A DNA stretch of 8,321 bases, from the NCBI GenBank assembly GCA_964609615.1, contig CAZSRL010000033.1, forward strand, positions 1 through 8,321, written 5' to 3'. This stretch comes from CAZSRL01 sp964609615 (GTDB taxonomy: Bacteria > Bacillota_I > Bacilli_A > RF39 > UBA660). Position numbers and translations under genes: made by a program. Below, piece after piece: positions 5,636-8,321 of the stretch. How positions within the stretch are numbered: the stretch's first letter is position 1; each line of letters opens with the position of its first letter. The notes below the pieces were generated by a model. That model was given only the letters and a program-made list of their open reading frames with translations. It ran no database searches and was not told the DNA's origin.

Positions 5636-6723
5636 TAAAATTTGCCTTCTTTCGTTAGTTTACTTATTAATGAATTATGTTCATCAATAGTTACAGAAAA
5701 ATATAATTTTCCACTTGTATCATTTAAAAAGTAATAATACTTTGTACTTTTCGGATTCATTACTACTTTTATTGAATCACTTCCAGGGTTGGATATAGGT
5801 CCAACTGGTAGTTTTCCTATCATACCAGCCGCTCTTGTGTTATATGGGCTTACTTTGTTAATATCACTGTTATATAATTCATCTTTACCCATTACTTTAT
5901 GTACCGCATAATATGTTGTTACACAACTACCTAAATCCATTCCATCTTTAAGTCTATTATAAAATACCCCTGCTATTTTTTCTCTGTCTGAAAGATTTCT
6001 CCCTTCAAGTTCTACAATACTTGCTAAAGTAAGTAATTCATGAACACTATATTTACTAGATGATATTTCTTTATTATAATTATTTAATTCTTTATGCATT
6101 CTATCAAGCATCATAGAAAATATTTGTTCTATAGTAGCATCTTTTTCTATACTGTATGTATCAGGAAATAAATATCCTTCTAATGAATAATATAATTTAT
6201 CATTTTTAATTTCTTTTGTTATAAAAGAATATTTTTTTATTAATGAATCTAAGTACACTTCATCTTTTAATTTATCTTTTATTTGTTTTTCTGTTATATT
6301 ACTATGTTCACATATTATTTTTATAATAGTTTCCATATTTAATCCTTCTTTAAATGTAATAAGTTCTGCTTCTGGAGTTGGAAAACTATTATTTTTAAAA
6401 TTATTATATATTTTAATACTATTATCAGATGCTTTTATATAATAAGTTCCTGCTTTAAAATCTATATTACCAAATATTTTCATATATATTTTAAAAGCAG
6501 TTTTATTTTTAATAAGTTTTTCTTTTTCTAATTTATCTACAACTGTATATGCAGCAGTTCCTTCATCAATAATAAATTTTTTACTTTTACTATTATTATC
6601 AACTGCTGATAAATTTAATCCCAAAACAGAAATACATATCAATAAAATTACAATAATTAATCCTATTACTGCAACTACTACTCTTTTTTTGTTTAATTTT
6701 TTTACGCTTTTTTTATTTGTCAT
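5635..6723 (-). CDS. mltG: Endolytic peptidoglycan transglycosylase MltG (YceG-like)
   Basis: MltG cleaves nascent glycan strands at the membrane and is thought to set the end of peptidoglycan polymerisation. The protein has 362 residues: a short basic cytoplasmic tail (1-14), one membrane helix (about 15-37), a LysM-like segment (about 48-115), and the YceG domain to the C-terminus. Family motifs are LEGYLFPDTY (181-190), ASIVELEG (234-241) with likely catalytic E238, VFYNRL (253-258), and SPYNTR followed by LPVGPISNPG (292-314). In the conserved LxSDxT motif the Asp is replaced by C267 (LGSCVTTYYA), which is unusual but not the catalytic residue. The start overlaps yrzB by 11 bases with GAGGA just upstream. 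Co-transcription with ireB fits a shared role in envelope homeostasis. Confidence 0.95.
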   Translation of the reverse strand: MTNKKSVKKLNKKRVVVAVIGLIIVILLICISVLGLNLSAVDNNSKSKKFIIDEGTAAYTVVDKLEKEKLIKNKTAFKIYMKIFGNIDFKAGTYYIKASDNSIKIYNNFKNNSFPTPEAELITFKEGLNMETIIKIICEHSNITEKQIKDKLKDEVYLDSLIKKYSFITKEIKNDKLYYSLEGYLFPDTYSIEKDATIEQIFSMMLDRMHKELNNYNKEISSSKYSVHELLTLASIVELEGRNLSDREKIAGVFYNRLKDGMDLGSCVTTYYAVHKVMGKDELYNSDINKVSPYNTRAAGMIGKLPVGPISNPGSDSIKVVMNPKSTKYYYFLNDTSGKLYFSVTIDEHNSLISKLTKEGKF

Positions 6724-7003
6724 CTTTTTCCTCTACTTTTGTTACTTTTGGAATTGATTCATATGCAGAATATATTATATCCCATTCTTTTTCATTTTCT
6801 ATTGGAAATAATTCATCTAGTTTCCCACTTGGATCATAACTAGCAGCATACGCTAATAATCTTCCATCTTCTCCAACTTTATCATCGCTAAATATTACAT
6901 AACTTTTACCAGTTTCTGCACTATCAAAAGTAAAGTTAATTTTACATTTAACTTCTTCTCCTGATTCATTTAAATACCCAAGGGTATTTTTTTTATCTTC
7001 CAT
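6713..7003 (-). CDS. yrzB: DUF1292 family protein YrzB
   Basis: A small acidic protein of 96 residues that matches YrzB-type DUF1292 proteins by length, composition and position between ruvX and mltG. Recognisable segments are a Phe-rich beta strand (CKINFTFDSAETGKSYVIFSDD, 20-41), then LLAYAASYDPSGKLDELFPIENEKEWDIIYSAYESI, where the family usually has YAxRYxP and a closing EWxxI helix. It has no signal peptide, membrane segment or cysteine cluster apart from C20. The biochemical function of the family is not known. The ribosome binding site is modest (GTAGGG), 9 bases separate it from ruvX, and it overlaps mltG by 11 bases. Confidence 0.85.
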   Translation of the reverse strand: MEDKKNTLGYLNESGEEVKCKINFTFDSAETGKSYVIFSDDKVGEDGRLLAYAASYDPSGKLDELFPIENEKEWDIIYSAYESIPKVTKVEEKDDK

Positions 7004-7012
7004 AATTATTCC

Positions 7013-7420
7013 CTACTTTCTATTTAAAAAAGTTTCTAATATTATAACAGCTGCTAATTTATCAATTACTTTTTTTCTTTTTTTTCTTGTTGTGTTATTA
7101 CTAATAAGAATATTTTCTGCTTCTGTTGTTGATAATCTTTCATCTTGCATATGAACTTTTTTATTAAATTTTTCTTCTAACATTTTTTTAAATTTTAATG
7201 TTTCAATACTTCTGTCACTTAAAGTTCCATCTAAATTAAGTGGATTACCTAATACTATTCCTTCTACATTTTCTTTTTCAATTATTGTTTTTAAATCCTC
7301 TAATAATTCTTCATATGTTGTATAACGAAGTGTATCATAAGCAGATGAAATAATACCTAATGTATCACTAATACTAAGGCCCAATGTTTTTGACCCTAAA
7401 TCCATTCCTAAATATCTCAT
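7013..7420 (-). CDS. ruvX: RuvX/YqgF-type Holliday junction resolvase-like nuclease
   Basis: YqgF/RuvX proteins have an RNase H-like fold. They are implicated in Holliday junction resolution and in 16S rRNA 5'-end maturation, and the physiological substrate in Firmicutes is not settled. The protein has 135 residues, normal for the family. Motifs are YLGMDLGSKTLGLSIS (3-18) with first catalytic Asp D7, EGIVLGNPLNLDGT (53-66), MQDERLST (91-98) and VIDKLAAVIIL (118-128) with D120. No Shine-Dalgarno sequence is visible. The ATG shares one base with the ireB stop (TAATG), so translation probably depends on reinitiation after ireB. Confidence 0.95.
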   Translation of the reverse strand: MRYLGMDLGSKTLGLSISDTLGIISSAYDTLRYTTYEELLEDLKTIIEKENVEGIVLGNPLNLDGTLSDRSIETLKFKKMLEEKFNKKVHMQDERLSTTEAENILISNNTTRKKRKKVIDKLAAVIILETFLNRK

Positions 7421-7665
7421 TATTTTAAATAACTATGAAGCATTAATTCTATTAATTTTGTTTTTGGTATTTTTTCAATTCTGCTTCTACATTCCTTATA
7501 ACTTGATATATAACCTGGATCTCCACTCACTATATATTCCGCCACTTGTTTGATAGGATCATATCCTCTTTCAACTAAATCAATACATATATTAACGAGT
7601 TCTTTTTTTATGTCTCTATTTTCTTCTTCATTAATTTTGCTTTGATATCCAGTTTCTTCTAACAT
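7420..7665 (-). CDS. ireB: IreB family regulatory phosphoprotein (UPF0297, YrzL)
   Basis: IreB is the small substrate of the PASTA serine/threonine kinase IreK in Enterococcus and affects envelope stress and cephalosporin resistance. The protein has 81 residues, against about 89 in Enterococcus. The core is well conserved: LVERGYDPIKQVAEYIVSG (35-53), DPGYISSYKECRSRIEK (54-70) and the closing IELMLHSYLK (72-81). The N-terminus MLEETGY has one threonine, T5, which aligns with one of the two phosphorylated threonines of the Enterococcus protein. The second site is absent. It is the first gene of the operon, where alaS normally precedes it. The ribosome binding site AGAAGGTG sits 6-7 bases upstream, inside an inverted repeat that includes the start codon. 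Confidence 0.92.
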   Translation of the reverse strand: MLEETGYQSKINEEENRDIKKELVNICIDLVERGYDPIKQVAEYIVSGDPGYISSYKECRSRIEKIPKTKLIELMLHSYLK

Positions 7666-7690
7666 AATAACACCTTCTTACGTTATTATG
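7663..7690. repeat. 9-bp inverted repeat spanning the ireB start codon and -10 edge
   Basis: CATAATAAC and GTTATTATG form a perfect 9-bp inverted repeat separated by 10 bases. The right-hand arm on the coding strand ends exactly with the ireB ATG, the loop holds the ribosome binding site, and the left-hand arm overlaps the -10 element. If transcription starts near 7681 the RNA contains only one arm, which would favour a DNA operator. From any upstream start the RNA would form a hairpin that hides the start codon. Confidence 0.6.
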
Positions 7691-7716
7691 ATAACATTTT
7701 AATACTTTTTTTTCAA
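7688..7716 (-). promoter_or_regulatory. Promoter of the ireB-ruvX-yrzB-mltG-trmR-trhP operon
   Basis: On the minus strand: -35 TTGAAA (7716-7711), a 17-bp spacer with an A tract, and -10 TATCAT (7693-7688). The predicted start is near 7681, giving a leader of about 15 bases. It lies directly after the lipoprotein terminator, so the operon begins here. No equally good promoter was noticed inside the operon, though I did not examine it exhaustively. Confidence 0.65.
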
Positions 7717-7732
7717 CATTTAACATATAAAG

Positions 7733-7768
7733 AAAAAGATAAATAATTTTAAAATTATTTATCTTTTT
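7733..7768 (-). terminator. Perfect 36-bp palindromic terminator of the lipoprotein gene
   Basis: Eighteen bases (7733-7750) are the exact reverse complement of the next eighteen (7751-7768), with the centre TTTT/AAAA. On the minus strand the stem ends in TTTTTCTTT, a good terminator tail. The other strand ends in TTTTTT, so it could work both ways. The last four codons and the stop (7757-7755) of the lipoprotein gene lie inside the stem. Confidence 0.8.
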
Positions 7769-8120
7769 TATCTAGTACAATTATAACGCTTTCTGTTGGT
7801 AGTCTATAATACTTTATTTTTATTTTAGTTTTGTTGTTTTTAGCAGTAAAATATGAAAATCCTAAAAAATCTTTTTTCTTTACATCATATATAAAATTAT
7901 GTTCTTGTAATAAAGAAAGATATTTACTTGATTGTTCTTTAGATACATTATGATAAACTGCTCTAGTAGCTCCAAAACTATTTGATAATGAATCTAATCT
8001 TCCAAATGTAGGTTCCGGTACATAATTAGTATTTTCATTAAGAGGCCATCCAGAATTGCTACATCCACAACATATTATTAATAAAATTAATGATAAAAGT
8101 GCTAATTTTATTGTTTTCAT
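7755..8120 (-). CDS. Small predicted lipoprotein, unknown function
   Basis: The protein has 121 residues. Residues 1-20 are a lipoprotein signal: KTIK, a Leu/Ile core, then IICCGC, with C20 as the likely lipidated cysteine. G19 at -1 fits, but C17 at -3 is atypical. The mature part runs WPLNENTNYVPEPTFGRL, a YHNVSKEQSSKYLSLLQEHNF helix, then alternating beta segments ending in SVIIVLDKK. From memory, this PxPxxG, Y-helix-F, beta layout resembles small Firmicutes lipoproteins of the DUF6591 kind, and I hold that loosely. The start is fixed by AGGAGG 4-5 bases upstream. It has its own promoter and terminator and is therefore separate from the ireB operon. Confidence 0.8.
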   Translation of the reverse strand: MKTIKLALLSLILLIICCGCSNSGWPLNENTNYVPEPTFGRLDSLSNSFGATRAVYHNVSKEQSSKYLSLLQEHNFIYDVKKKDFLGFSYFTAKNNKTKIKIKYYRLPTESVIIVLDKKDK

Positions 8121-8142
8121 CTTTCCTCCTACTCTTAATATT

Positions 8143-8170
8143 ATTATACATTAAATATTTAAAAATACAA
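8143..8170 (-). promoter_or_regulatory. Probable promoter of the lipoprotein gene
   Basis: On the minus strand: -10 TATAAT (8148-8143) with TTGTAT (8170-8165) as a weak -35 at 16 bp. The predicted start is near 8136, just upstream of the AGGAGG site. The A+T-rich background makes the -35 uncertain. Confidence 0.5.
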
Positions 8171-8248
8171 TCTTTTATAAAATAAAACCCAAAATATAAA
8201 TGGAAATATTAAGTGTCCGCACATTTCATTACCTAAACAATGTACTTT

Positions 8249-8321
8249 TTATATATTTGATAATACCATATTTGAACTTTTATAGTCAAACATTGCTCTT
8301 GGATAATTATTTAGCCAATCC
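8249..8321 (-). mobile_element. C-terminal end of an IS30-like transposase (cut by window edge)
   Basis: The last 23 codons plus TAA (8251-8249) of a gene entering from the right edge encode WLNNYPRAMFDYKSSN followed by MVLSNI. The NNYPRxxxxYxSxN pattern is typical of the extreme C-terminus of IS30-family DDE transposases. After the stop, 8215-8245 reads outward as TACATTGTTTAGGTAATG and then AAATGTGCGGACAC. This could be the terminal inverted repeat, with the element ending near 8215. The other end and any target duplication are outside the window. Family assignment rests on a short fragment. Confidence 0.6.

Overview
The window is strongly A+T-rich and nearly every gene reads on the minus strand. 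The proteins, the gene order and the short, strong AGGAGG-type ribosome binding sites point to a low-GC Firmicute or Mollicutes-like Bacillota, perhaps an uncultured gut lineage. The standard bacterial code fits: tryptophan is read from TGG, and TGA acts as a real stop in an ATGA overlap at 4236-4239.

Read in the direction of transcription (right to left), the window opens with the last 23 codons of an IS30-like transposase (8249-8321). A small predicted lipoprotein (7755-8120) follows, ending in a perfect 36-bp palindromic terminator. Next is a tightly coupled operon, 7665 to 3040: ireB, ruvX, yrzB (DUF1292), mltG, trmR (yrrM), a degenerate trhP1-like gene (yrrN) and trhP2 (yrrO). This matches the order known from Bacillus subtilis (yrzL-yrrK-yrzB-yrrL-yrrM-yrrN-yrrO-udk-greA), but alaS is not upstream and udk is missing. 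The operon joins a cell-envelope control protein (IreB) and a peptidoglycan lytic transglycosylase (MltG) to a pathway that hydroxylates and then methylates the wobble uridine of tRNA. Several genes overlap by one base (TAATG) or four bases (ATGA), so translational coupling is likely.

After the operon terminator comes greA with a near-consensus promoter and an unusual leader. The greA stop codon lies inside the loop of its own terminator.

The least ordinary part is 489-2388. A 592-codon gene encodes a type IV prepilin-like N-terminus joined to a glycine-rich (ALK/LTK-type) domain, which is interrupted by a block of 22 cysteines in CGCxxYxxC-like repeats. The gene has its own promoter and terminator. 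It is bracketed by two identical 35-bp direct repeats, and the greA-side copy contains the last codons and terminator of greA. This looks like a single-gene cassette duplicated into, or exchanged at, a terminator. Beyond it is a small unknown gene (46-423) whose promoter carries a dyad resembling a phage-repressor operator.

No rRNA, tRNA or CRISPR array was seen, and no gene-free stretch exceeds 300 bases.
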